A stretch of 64,000 nucleotides of DNA from Bryobacteraceae bacterium (GTDB lineage Bacteria; Acidobacteriota; Terriglobia; Bryobacterales; Bryobacteraceae). Below, in pieces: positions 35,108 to 43,066 of this stretch. Position 1 is the first letter of the stretch. Every line of letters starts with the position of its first letter. A program made the translations under genes and the position numbers. The stretch spans positions 186,001-250,000 of the forward strand of contig JAIEMJ010000023.1 in NCBI GenBank assembly GCA_019752335.1, written 5' to 3'. The notes beneath the pieces were generated by a model. The model was not told where the DNA came from, did no database searches, and worked only from the letters and a program-made list of their open reading frames with translations.

Positions 35108-35896
35108 CTATAGACTCCGATAGCCGCTGAGGACGATACCCTGCGTGGCGATGGCTTCCCGGACGCGTGGGTCAGTGAGGGCGTCGAGTTCCACGACGCG
35201 GCTGCGCTTCAGCCGGGTCCGGGCTCCGGTGAGTTCGGGGCCGAGGAAGGCGGGGTGGACCATGAGTTCGGTGGAGCCTTCGGGCAACAGCGGTAGGAGT
35301 TCCAGGAGGCGGGCGGCGTTGAGATAGCCGGTGAGGGAGAAGCCGGCGAAGTGGTCTGTGGTGCGGCAGCGGTAGCGTTTGAGGGTGGCGTCGAAGCGGC
35401 GCTCGCGAAAGAAGCGCAGCAGGCTGGCGACAAGACGTCTCTTGCGAGAGACGTCCTGGCCGGCCGGCAAGTCGAAGGGGCGGCGGACCCAGGGAATCTT
35501 GTAATTCTGGCTCAGGCGCCCCACGGCTTCGAGAACTTGCGGCAGGAGATGCGTATGCTTGTGGGTGTCCAGATGCACGGGGATTAGTTTCGCGTCGAGG
35601 ATGCGCTCAACCTGCGCGCGGAGTTCCTCGTAGGGCTTCACCTTGCCGCGCGCCAGGGCGCGGACGAGTTCGCCGACGGACTCCGGAAAGCGCTGCGCGC
35701 TCAACAGTGAGCAACCGCCGACGAGAACCAGGTGGCAGCCGATGTCGAGCGTCGGGACGTCGCGAGCCAAATGAACGGCATGCTCAAAGGCGTCGCCATT
35801 GGCCATCAAGGTGGTCGCGGTGAGGATGCCTTGCCGGTGACAGTGAACGATCCCTTCGTTCACGTCACGCGTGAAGCCGAAGTCGTCGGCGTTCAC
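35108..35896 (-). CDS. YdjC/ChbG-family carbohydrate deacetylase
   Basis: Metal-dependent deacetylase fold: NADDFGFTRDVNEG holds the catalytic Asp and metal-binding Asp, HLDTHKHTHLLP the metal-binding His residues. The length fits ChbG/HpnK proteins, which deacetylate chitooligosaccharides or hopanoid sugars. GTG 35896 gives MNADDFGF, but the family usually has a few residues before NADDFG. The in-frame codons upstream spell LKTLIVNADDFG from a CTG at 35911, which overlaps the mlaD stop (CTGA), so a non-standard CTG start is possible. Confidence 0.85.
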   Translation of the reverse strand: MNADDFGFTRDVNEGIVHCHRQGILTATTLMANGDAFEHAVHLARDVPTLDIGCHLVLVGGCSLLSAQRFPESVGELVRALARGKVKPYEELRAQVERILDAKLIPVHLDTHKHTHLLPQVLEAVGRLSQNYKIPWVRRPFDLPAGQDVSRKRRLVASLLRFFRERRFDATLKRYRCRTTDHFAGFSLTGYLNAARLLELLPLLPEGSTELMVHPAFLGPELTGARTRLKRSRVVELDALTDPRVREAIATQGIVLSGYRSL

Positions 35897-35907
35897 GATC
35901 AGGGTCT

Positions 35908-36984
35908 TCAGAAGAGCCCCAGCTTGATGTGGAGGAATTTCTTGGGATTGGCGCGGAAGTCCTTCATCAGGCCTTGCATTTCGCGCGCCGTGCCATTGAG
36001 GTTGTCGTAGAGCGAGGCGTTCACCAGCAACTGGCCGATGGTGCCCTGGCCCGAATTGATCTTGTCGATGGTGGTGTCGAGGCGCTTCATACTGGCCGAG
36101 AGCTGATTGTGCAGTTCGTCGGAGCGGAGAAGCTTGCCGGCGGTGCCCTGGCCCGCGTTCAAGTTATCGATGGTTTTGCGCAGGGCGACAATGGCGGCGC
36201 GGGTTTCGTCGTAGACCGCGTTGTCCTTCAGCAGCTTACCGGCGGTGCCTTTGCCCTCTTGGACGTCGGCGACAAGGGTGTCGACGCGAGTGAGGGTCTT
36301 GCGGAGGTCGGTATAGAGAGCGTCGTCGTAGACCATCTTGCCGATGAGGCCGTTGCCGCTGTTGACGGCTTTGGTAAGCCGGTCAATCTCGGCGGTGATG
36401 GAGAGGACTTTTTTGTAGAGGGTCTCGTCGACCAGCAGTTTGCCGATGGTGCCCTGGCCGGTCTCCACCTGTTTGACGATGCCTTCGATCTTGGCCAGGA
36501 TGGAGTTAGCGCTTTCGAGCAACTGTAGGCCTTGCACCTTCATGTCGTCGATTTCAGGCTGCACTTTGCTCTTAATTTCGCCGTCGGCGGCGATGGTGGT
36601 CTTGCTGACGCCGCGCAAAAGAGCCAGGTACCGACCGGAGAGCAGGTTTTCGCTGCCCACCTGCGCGGTGGAGTCGACGGGAATCTCTTTGAGCATGTCG
36701 TTGTCGACCAACATGGTGATGCGGACGGTGCGTTCGGCGTGCGAGTCGCCGGAGAGTTCGACCTTGTCCACTTTGCCGGCAAGGATGCCGTTCAAGCGAA
36801 CGGGTTGGCCGGCGGAGATGCCGCCAGAACTGACGAAGTAGGTGTAGAGGCGGGTTTCGCGGGAGAAGAGGCTCTTATTGCTGGTCATAAAGAAGATCAG
36901 CACGCCGAGCATGGCCAAGGCGAAGATCGCGGTTAAGCCGACGCGGAGTTGCGTCCAGCTTTGATTCTTTGCGCTTAGTGCCAT
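35908..36984 (-). CDS. mlaD: MlaD-like MCE-domain lipid-transport protein with five 34-residue repeats
   Basis: 358 residues. One N-terminal transmembrane helix (about 14-33) is followed by an MCE/MlaD domain (LYTYFVSSGGISAGQPVRLNGILAGKVDKVEL, about 45-125). The C-terminal half is five repeats of the form GxGTxGKLLxDxxLYxxL whose first Gly falls at residues 176, 210, 244, 278 and 312, an exact 34-residue step. Related proteins form hexameric rings and tunnels that carry phospholipid between membranes. It follows mlaF on the same strand by 36 bases. Confidence 0.92.
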   Translation of the reverse strand: MALSAKNQSWTQLRVGLTAIFALAMLGVLIFFMTSNKSLFSRETRLYTYFVSSGGISAGQPVRLNGILAGKVDKVELSGDSHAERTVRITMLVDNDMLKEIPVDSTAQVGSENLLSGRYLALLRGVSKTTIAADGEIKSKVQPEIDDMKVQGLQLLESANSILAKIEGIVKQVETGQGTIGKLLVDETLYKKVLSITAEIDRLTKAVNSGNGLIGKMVYDDALYTDLRKTLTRVDTLVADVQEGKGTAGKLLKDNAVYDETRAAIVALRKTIDNLNAGQGTAGKLLRSDELHNQLSASMKRLDTTIDKINSGQGTIGQLLVNASLYDNLNGTAREMQGLMKDFRANPKKFLHIKLGLF

Positions 36985-37020
36985 ATCTTCGTTACGCCTT
37001 GCCCCTTCAAGCAGACCACT

Positions 37021-37848
37021 TTACGCGGACTGCGCTTGCTCCAATACAAATTTTGCCACATAGGGATCGGGCGAGGCGTGGAGTTCGTCCTCGGAGCCCT
37101 CAAAGACGAGACGGCCCTTCTGCAGGACCATGAACTTGGTGTGGGTATCGAGGGCACCGGTGTGGCGCTGGCGCTCGATCTTGCCGGACTGCGAATTAAA
37201 CCGGTAGTTGGCCATCAGCGCCCCATCCTGCAAGCGGTGGGAGACGATGACGGTGGTGGTGTTGCGCTGATCACGCTGTTTGATGACCAACGACATAATG
37301 TTGTTGGCGGTTATCGGATCGAGGCCGGCGGTGGGGGAATCGTAGAAAACGAGCTTCGGATAGGTGACGTTCGCGCGCGCGATGCCGACGCGGCGGCGCA
37401 TACCGCCCGAAAGCTCATTGGGAAACTTGTCGAGGGTGTGCCCGAGTTCGACGTCTTTCAGGATCGCCTCGACGCGAGGGAGCACTTCGGCGGGGTCGAC
37501 CCGGACGCCAATTTGATTCTCGAGCGGATAGGCTACATTTTCTTCGATGGTGAGCGAATCAAACAGGGCGCTCTCTTGAAAAAGCATGCCCACTTGGGCG
37601 CGGATGGCGAAGAGTTGGCGTTCGCGCAGTCCGGTGATCTCCTGGTTGAAGAGCGAGACACGGCCTTCGTCGGGAGAGATAAGGCCGAGGGCGGTCTTGA
37701 GGAGCACCGTCTTCCCCGCCCCGGCGGCGCCCAGAATGACGCGCGTTTCACCGGCGGCGAGCGTGAAGCTGACATGGTCGAGAACGCGGACGCCATCGTA
37801 GATCACGCTGACACCGTCAAATCGCAAGATGGATTCGGGCGCTGGCAT
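37021..37848 (-). CDS. mlaF: MlaF-like ABC ATPase with altered Walker B
   Basis: 275 residues. Walker A GAAGAGKT, signature LSGGMRRR and the ABC-type loops are intact, and gene order (permease, ATPase, MCE protein) matches lipid-transport operons. The Walker B region reads LVFYDSPTAGLDP: Ser stands where the catalytic Glu of DEP is expected. The C-terminus has an additional DTHTKFMVLQKGRLVFEG segment. The start ATG overlaps the permease stop by one base (TAATG). Confidence 0.9.
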   Translation of the reverse strand: MPAPESILRFDGVSVIYDGVRVLDHVSFTLAAGETRVILGAAGAGKTVLLKTALGLISPDEGRVSLFNQEITGLRERQLFAIRAQVGMLFQESALFDSLTIEENVAYPLENQIGVRVDPAEVLPRVEAILKDVELGHTLDKFPNELSGGMRRRVGIARANVTYPKLVFYDSPTAGLDPITANNIMSLVIKQRDQRNTTTVIVSHRLQDGALMANYRFNSQSGKIERQRHTGALDTHTKFMVLQKGRLVFEGSEDELHASPDPYVAKFVLEQAQSA

Positions 37849-38645
37849 TAGAGGTTCACGAAGAGCTGCGTGAGGAATAGATTGATGACAAAGATCCAGA
37901 CCGAACTGACGACGACGGCTTGCGTAGTGGCGCGGCCCACGCCTTGCGTACCGCCGGAAGTCGCCATGCCGTAGTAACAGCCGACGAGCGAGATGACCAA
38001 TCCGTTCACCAGGGGCTTGATCAGACCCTGAAGGACGTCGGCGAAGACGAGAATGTCGTAGACGCCGCGCCAGTAGAGAGCGCTGGTGGTGCCGATGAGA
38101 CCCAGGGCGACGAGCCAGCCTCCGAGCATGCCGACGAAGTCGGCGATGACGGTGAGGAAAGGCAGCATCACGGTCATGGCAAACATGCGTGGAGTAACGA
38201 GCTTCTGCACCGGGTCAGTCCCGAGGGCGCGCATGGCGTCAATCTGCTCGGTGACTTTCATGGAGCCGAGTTCGCTGGCGATGCCGGAGGCGTTGCGTCC
38301 GGCCACAAGCAAAGACGTGAGCACGGGTCCTAGTTGCGCGACCAAGGTGATGGAGACGATTTGTCCGACTTGGCTGGAAGCGCCATAGGTATCGAGCGCC
38401 TTTGACATCTGCAGCGCCATCACGGCGCCGGAGAAGCCGCCGGTAAGGCAGATGATGGGGAGGCTGCCAACGCCAATGCGATCCATCTGGATGAGCACGT
38501 CATCCCAATAATGGGGCGCGCGAAAGAGGTTCGCGAGAGCCTTGCCGGCCAGGAGACAGAAGTCCTGCAGGGTACTGACGGGGGCTTTGAGGATCTCTAG
38601 CAATGCAGTTTCAGCATTGATGCTAACATACGGCGCACGGGACAT
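37848..38645 (-). CDS. mlaE: MlaE-like ABC permease
   Basis: 265 residues with about five to six transmembrane helices. Family motifs are clear: GGFSGAVMALQ, LGPVLTSLLVAGRNASGIASELGSMKVTEQIDAMRALGTDP and the C-terminal GCYYGMATSGGTQGVGRATTQAVV. It is the inner-membrane part of a phospholipid transporter with mlaF and mlaD downstream. It is divergent from the P1 peptidase gene by 25 bases. Confidence 0.95.
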   Translation of the reverse strand: MSRAPYVSINAETALLEILKAPVSTLQDFCLLAGKALANLFRAPHYWDDVLIQMDRIGVGSLPIICLTGGFSGAVMALQMSKALDTYGASSQVGQIVSITLVAQLGPVLTSLLVAGRNASGIASELGSMKVTEQIDAMRALGTDPVQKLVTPRMFAMTVMLPFLTVIADFVGMLGGWLVALGLIGTTSALYWRGVYDILVFADVLQGLIKPLVNGLVISLVGCYYGMATSGGTQGVGRATTQAVVVSSVWIFVINLFLTQLFVNL

Positions 38646-38670
38646 CAGAAGCTGCTAAGCTATCTGGGTT

Positions 38671-39645
38671 GTGACCAAAGGCTTGACGGACATCCCGGGG
38701 CTGAAGGTGGGCCATGCAACGGACCTGGAAGGGTTGACGGGTTGCACGGTGATCCTGTGTGAGGGCGGCGCCACGGCTGGCGTCGAGGTCCGCGGCGCGG
38801 CGAGCGGCACGCAAGAAATCGACACCCTGAATCCCATGCACGTCACGGACCGCATTCACGGTCTGGTATTCGCGGGGGGCAGTGCGTTTGGCCTCGAAGC
38901 CGCGAGCGGCGTGCGTCGCTATCTGGAGCAGAAGGGCTCCGGCTTCGACATGCGGGTAGCGCGAGTGCCGATTGTGCCGGCGGCAATTCTTTTCGACTTG
39001 GGGCTGGGCAAGGCGAGTGCGCGTCCGACGCGCGAAATGGGAATGACGGCGGCGGCGATGGCGAACGACGGTCCGGTGGCGGAGGGGAATGTAGGAGCGG
39101 GAACGGGGGCGAGCGTCGGGAAGATTCACGGCATGACCCGGGCGATGAAAGGCGGGATCGGCACGGCGACGGTGGGGCTGGAAGGCCGCTACCACGGGGT
39201 GCTGGTGTCGGCGCTGGCGGCAGTGAATGCGTGGGGCGATGTGCGGGATCCGGAGTCCGGGAAGATTCTGGCGGGCGCGCGGGTGAGCGCGGCGTCGCGA
39301 GAATTCGTCGACACGGTGCATGAAATGAAGCGCGGGGTGACGGCGCCGCCGGTGGGCGGTCCGACGAACACGACGTTGGTAGTGGTGGCGACGAATGCGG
39401 CACTGACGAAGATCCAAGCGACGCGCGTGGCGCAGTTGGCACAGGTGGGGCTGTCGCGGGTGGTGTCGCCTTGTTATACGCGGATTGATGGAGACGTGGT
39501 GTTTTGCCTGTCGCCGCTGGGGATCAAGATGGCGGCCGACGTGGATACGATCGGGGTAGCGGCGGCGGAGGCAGTAGCGGAAGCCATCGTGCGGGCGGTG
39601 AAGCGGAGTGCGGGGTTGGGGGGAATTCCGGGAATCGGGAGCTAG
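38671..39645 (+). CDS. P1-family (DmpA-like) aminopeptidase
   Basis: 324 residues. GLVFAGGSAFGLEAASGVRRYL and the GNVGAGTGASVGK motif are characteristic of the P1/DmpA N-terminal-nucleophile family. These are self-cleaved, and the probable nucleophile is in PTNTTLVVVATNA (231-243), where a Thr rather than Ser follows the cleavage site. Members cut N-terminal D- or L-residues or beta-peptides. The start is GTG 38671. A decayed copy of its 3' end lies at about 40250-40463. Confidence 0.9.
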   Translation: MTKGLTDIPGLKVGHATDLEGLTGCTVILCEGGATAGVEVRGAASGTQEIDTLNPMHVTDRIHGLVFAGGSAFGLEAASGVRRYLEQKGSGFDMRVARVPIVPAAILFDLGLGKASARPTREMGMTAAAMANDGPVAEGNVGAGTGASVGKIHGMTRAMKGGIGTATVGLEGRYHGVLVSALAAVNAWGDVRDPESGKILAGARVSAASREFVDTVHEMKRGVTAPPVGGPTNTTLVVVATNAALTKIQATRVAQLAQVGLSRVVSPCYTRIDGDVVFCLSPLGIKMAADVDTIGVAAAEAVAEAIVRAVKRSAGLGGIPGIGS

Positions 39646-39702
39646 CAGGGGAGTTTCTGCCGGGGCCAGAAGCTCCCCCGTTCAGCGAGGATCGGGGTAT
39701 CG

Positions 39703-39912
39703 TTAGGATCCAGTACCGGCCGCCCGGGTCATCACACTCCCCACCCTGGAGAAGATGGTGCTAATGCTGGAGGAGACAGTAGGCATGATGGCACCAGCGG
39801 CGACGGCGACAAAGCCCGCCATCAAGGCGTATTCGATCAAGTCCTGGCCACGAGTATCCTTCCAAATGCGCAACCGGAGCAACAGCTTGGGCAAACGATA
39901 CAAACAATCCAT
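39703..39912 (-). CDS. Flp/type IVb pilin, copy 4 (intact)
   Basis: 69 residues. The core WKDTRGQDLIEYALMAGFVAVAAGAIMP is the Flp-pilin signature: a short basic leader ending in Gly, then Q-D-L-I-E-Y with the conserved Glu at position 5 and a hydrophobic assembly helix. It differs from the other copies in the leader and in TVSSSISTIFSRVGSVMTRAAGTGS. ATG 39912 has GAAAGGA upstream. Such pilins need a Tad secretion/assembly machine, not present in the window. Confidence 0.92.
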   Translation of the reverse strand: MDCLYRLPKLLLRLRIWKDTRGQDLIEYALMAGFVAVAAGAIMPTVSSSISTIFSRVGSVMTRAAGTGS

Positions 39913-39981
39913 GAGGTTCCTTTCTTGTGCGTTGGGGAGGGTCGGGTGCCACCAGGGCCACCACAGCCCGCACTAAAACCA

Positions 39982-40169
39982 TTCTGAGCCGGTGTTGGAC
40001 GAAGCCGTCATCATGCTGCCAGCCTTCGAAAAGCTGATGGTCTCCAAGCTGGGCACAATGGGTCGGCTGCGCCGGCTACGAAGCAGGTCGTCAACGCGTA
40101 CTCGATCCGTCTTGACCGCGAGTATTCCATTGGATTCGCAGCCGCCACAGAAGATGCAGAATTCTTCAT
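39982..40169 (-). pseudogene. decayed Flp pilin
   Basis: Base-by-base similarity to the pilin at 40800-41000 is clear on the minus strand: ATGAAGAA at 40169, GGCTGCGAATC, ATCGAGTACGCGTTGA, GGCTTCGTAGCC, TTTTCGAAGG, GATGACGGC and CACCGGCTC near the end, but several indels shift the frame and the Flp core is broken. The tandem position next to intact copies shows it was a pilin once. Confidence 0.85.
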
Positions 40170-40249
40170 GTTACATGTTCTTTAATTATTATTTGGCCAA
40201 CAAGATTCGGCCACCTAACGGAGGGCATCGACATAAACAACGGTGGGCT

Positions 40250-40463
40250 GGATGGCCGCTCCCACGGGGGGCAGGTTACGCCACTAGCTGTGGTGAGAAC
40301 GCGGGGAAATTCGTCGGCAGGAAGCCGTTGACGCGCGTATTGACTGTCGCCGTTGTAAATCAAAATGGCGACCGGCGTAGATACGATCAGGGTAGCTGGA
40401 GGAAATCGGGCGGGCGGTGCAGCGGCTTGCGAGGTGAGGGAGATTTCGGGAGTCGGGAGCTAA
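40250..40463 (+). pseudogene. decayed 3' end of the P1 peptidase
   Basis: The stretch 40365-40463 matches 39525-39645 of the intact peptidase (AAATGGCGACCGGCGTAGATACG against AAGATGGCGGCCGACGTGGATACG, then CGGGCGGTG and GGGAGTCGGGAGCTAA at the end) but with deletions and frameshifts. Weaker similarity reaches back to about 40250. It is followed by the same spacer as the intact gene. Confidence 0.75.
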
Positions 40464-40521
40464 AAAGGGGAGCTTCTACTGGGGCTAGAAGATCCCCAGT
40501 TCAGCGATGATTGGGGTATTG

Positions 40522-40731
40522 TTAGGATCCGGTACCAGCGGCCCGGGTCATGACACTTCCCACCTTGGAGAAGATGGTGCTGATGCTGGTGGCAACGTTC
40601 GGCATGATCGCGCCGGCGGCGACGGCGACAAAGCCGGCCATCAACGCATATTCGATCAAGTCCTGGCCACGAGTATCCTTCCAAATCCGGATCCGGAGCA
40701 ATACCTTGGGCATACAATGCAAAAGATCCAT
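40522..40731 (-). CDS. Flp/type IVb pilin, copy 3
   Basis: 69 residues from ATG 40731 (GAAAGGA upstream). The leader MDLLHCMPKVLLRIRIWKD is longer than that of copies 1 and 2 and like copy 4; the core RGQDLIEYALMAGFVAVAAGAIMP is identical to the others. The C-terminus is NVATSISTIFSKVGSVMTRAAGTGS. The frame is open to 40782 but the ribosome-binding site supports 40731. Confidence 0.92.
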   Translation of the reverse strand: MDLLHCMPKVLLRIRIWKDTRGQDLIEYALMAGFVAVAAGAIMPNVATSISTIFSKVGSVMTRAAGTGS

Positions 40732-40799
40732 GAGTTTCCTTTCTAGTGCATTGGGCGGGCTGGGTGCCACAAGGGCCACCACAGCCCGCCCTTAAGCCA

Positions 40800-41000
40800 T
40801 TAGGAGCCGGTGCCGGACGAGGCCGTCATCACGCTGCCGACCTTCGAAAAGATCGTGCTGATGCTGGTCGCCACGTTGGGCATGATGGCGCCGGCGGCCA
40901 CGGCTACGAAGCCGGCCATCAACGCGTATTCGATCAAGTCCTGACCACGAGTGTCCTTCCAGATTCGCAGCTGCCACACAAGATTCATAACGTTCTTCAT
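40800..41000 (-). CDS. Flp/type IVb pilin, copy 2
   Basis: 66 residues from ATG 41000, eight bases after AAGGAG. The leader is MKNVMNLVWQLRIWKDTRG, then the standard QDLIEYAL core. The C-terminus is VMTASSGTGS. It is very close to copy 1, from which it differs at a few residues, suggesting recent duplication or gene conversion. Confidence 0.93.
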   Translation of the reverse strand: MKNVMNLVWQLRIWKDTRGQDLIEYALMAGFVAVAAGAIMPNVATSISTIFSKVGSVMTASSGTGS

Positions 41001-41106
41001 TTTGTATTTCTCCTTAACGATTCGGTCATTCACTAACTACCGCGGAAGCGAGACGATCAGTCCCGCGCCCGCGGCCTGGCTCTCTGAGGGCAGAGCCGAA
41101 AATGGA

Positions 41107-41307
41107 TTACGAGCCAGTGCCGGCCGAAGCCGTCATCACGCTGCCCACCTTCGAGAAGATGGTGCTAATGCTGGTCGCCACGTTCGGCATAATCGCGCCG
41201 GCCGCGACGGCAACAAAGCCTGCCATCAACGCGTATTCGATCAAGTCCTGACCGCGGGTATCTTTCCAGATCCGGAGCTGCCAGACAAGGTTCATAGCTT
41301 TCTTCAT
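41107..41307 (-). CDS. Flp/type IVb pilin, copy 1 (promoter-proximal)
   Basis: 66 residues from ATG 41307, preceded by GGAGGGGGA. The leader is MKKAMNLVWQLRIWKDTRG. It is the first gene of the array in the direction of transcription; the 205 bases to the next divergent gene should hold the array promoter, in which I see no clear sigma-54 site. Confidence 0.93.
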   Translation of the reverse strand: MKKAMNLVWQLRIWKDTRGQDLIEYALMAGFVAVAAGAIMPNVATSISTIFSKVGSVMTASAGTGS

Positions 41308-41512
41308 GAGGTCCCCCTCCTTCAGGGATGTTGTTCGGATGAATTGAATGTAAACCGATATGGGCCGGAGAGAAATTAGGGTTTTTCCTAAGTTTTGGAG
41401 CAAACCCCCTTAGGGCCCCTGTGCCCTGCCCGGATCTCGTACTAAGCCCCGGCCTTGGCCGCCATCTAAAGCTGCGCTCCGATCCTGCCGATTCCCTCCT
41501 AAGTCAAGCCTT

Positions 41513-43066
41513 ATGAATCACTCAGCCGCTGACGCCGCCACTTTTCCCCTGCCCCTTCCGGCGGGGCGACCCCTCTGGTATGTTCCTTCCTTATCGGATC
41601 TTTTGTTCGCCGCCTTGATCTTTTGGCTGATTCTGTTCACCAATTCCGGTAGTCCGAACGGCTTGCTGTCCGACGCGGCGACCGGATTCCACATTAGAAC
41701 TGGCGAACGGATACTAGACACCGGCAGCCTTCCGTACCAGGATCCATTTTCCTTTTCGAAACCAGGCCAGACCTGGTATGCCTGGGAGTGGCTGGCGGAC
41801 CTGCTTTTCGCTGCGATTTTCCAGATGGGCGGGCTCAAATGGATCGTGGTTCTTTCCGCGGCCACCCTGGCCGGCTGCTGCTGGCTCACCTTGCGCGCCA
41901 TGGTGCGGGCCGGAGCCAACGCGCTGGCCGCGATCTTTGTCCTGCACGCGGTGATCGGCGCGGGTTCGGTTCACTTTCTGGCCCGCCCCCACATCTTCAC
42001 GATTCTGTTTCTCACCATCGCCTTCGGACTGCTCTGGTGGGACCAACCCGGATCCCGGCGCATCTGGTGGCTGATGCCCTTAACGGCCGTCTGGGTAAAT
42101 CTACACGGCGGCTTCGCGGGCCTGCTGGTGACGTTGGCCGTGCTGAGCGTGGGCTCGGTGCTGGAGGGCCAATACCGGCGGGCCGGACGCTGGGGCGGCC
42201 TGCTGGGAGGCTGCCTGGCCGCATCCCTGGTGAATCCTTACGGCTATCACCTGCACGTCCACATGGCGGACTACCTGCGCGCGGACTGGATTCGCAAGAT
42301 GGTGCAGGAATTTCAGGCGCCGGTGCTCGAAACGGCCTCCGGCGTCTACTTCGAATGTCTCCTGTTTGCCGGACTGGCCGCAGCCGCGCGCCTGGCCTGG
42401 CAGGGCAACTGGAGTTGGGCGCTGCTGGTCGCTGCCTGGGGACACGCCTCGCTGCTCTCGGTGCGCCATGTGCCAATCTTCGCCGCGCTGGTAGCGCCCC
42501 CAGTGGCCTTGATGCTTTCCGATGCCATGGGCTGGTTCGCTGAACGCGACGGACGCAAGTCGGTGGCGGCGATGCTGCAGGCGATCGGCCGCGAGCACGC
42601 GCCGAACGTCCTCCGGATGAGCGCTATGATTCCCGCACTGCTGCTAACCTTGCTGGCGAGCGATGCGGGATTGAGCTACCCGGCGGACTTCCCCGAGGGT
42701 AAGTTCCCGGTGGCGATGATTGCCAAGCACCGGACGCTCATTGAGCAGTCGCGGCTGTTTACGCTGGACGCCTGGGGCGACTACCTGGTGTACCGGCACT
42801 ACCCGCGCCAACAAGTGTTTTTCGACGGCCGCACGGACTACTATGGCCGCCGGATGAGCGAGGAGTATCTCGCTTTGGTAAACGGCGGACCAGGCTGGCG
42901 GCAGACCCTCCACAAATACGGCGTGAATGCGGTTATGCTGAGTACTGCGAGTCCGCTGACACAGTCGTTGGCACTGGAACCGGGCTGGCAGCTAGTTGAC
43001 ACGCAGGACGCCGTCGCGCTTTACCGTTTGTCACGCAAGCCTTCAGGGGGGGCAAGTGCCCGATGA
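41513..43066 (+). CDS. polytopic membrane protein, GT-C-like, unknown function
   Basis: 517 residues. About nine to ten hydrophobic segments fill residues 25-395, with FHIRTGERILDTGSLPYQDPFSFSK after the first helix and a FLARPHIFTILFL loop; the soluble tail (DAWGDYLVYRHYPRQQVFFDGRTDYYG) resembles the C-terminal part of bacterial membrane glycosyltransferase-like proteins. The acidic loop after helix 1 fits GT-C enzymes, but the donor and acceptor are not known. Its stop overlaps the protease start (ATGA, 43063-43066). Confidence 0.7.
   Translation: MNHSAADAATFPLPLPAGRPLWYVPSLSDLLFAALIFWLILFTNSGSPNGLLSDAATGFHIRTGERILDTGSLPYQDPFSFSKPGQTWYAWEWLADLLFAAIFQMGGLKWIVVLSAATLAGCCWLTLRAMVRAGANALAAIFVLHAVIGAGSVHFLARPHIFTILFLTIAFGLLWWDQPGSRRIWWLMPLTAVWVNLHGGFAGLLVTLAVLSVGSVLEGQYRRAGRWGGLLGGCLAASLVNPYGYHLHVHMADYLRADWIRKMVQEFQAPVLETASGVYFECLLFAGLAAAARLAWQGNWSWALLVAAWGHASLLSVRHVPIFAALVAPPVALMLSDAMGWFAERDGRKSVAAMLQAIGREHAPNVLRMSAMIPALLLTLLASDAGLSYPADFPEGKFPVAMIAKHRTLIEQSRLFTLDAWGDYLVYRHYPRQQVFFDGRTDYYGRRMSEEYLALVNGGPGWRQTLHKYGVNAVMLSTASPLTQSLALEPGWQLVDTQDAVALYRLSRKPSGGASAR

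Larger units (their letters stand above)
39525..40169. repeat. duplicated block, copy B (intact peptidase tail, one intact and one dead pilin)
   Basis: This block is similar along its length to 40365-41000: peptidase 3' end, its downstream spacer (GGGAGCTA... GGGGTAT.GTTAGGATCC), a pilin, the spacer GGGCCACCACAGCCCGC, then a second pilin. In this copy the peptidase tail is intact and the second pilin is dead. Confidence 0.85.
40365..41000. repeat. duplicated block, copy A (decayed peptidase tail, two intact pilins)
   Basis: Partner of 39525-40169, offset by about 820-840 bases in the same orientation. Here both pilins are intact and the peptidase tail is decayed, the reverse of copy B. Confidence 0.85.

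Noticed and set aside
39992-40510. 172-codon frame through the pilin remnants
   Set aside because: It reads antisense through the dead pilin and then into the decayed peptidase tail; both are explained as pseudogenes.
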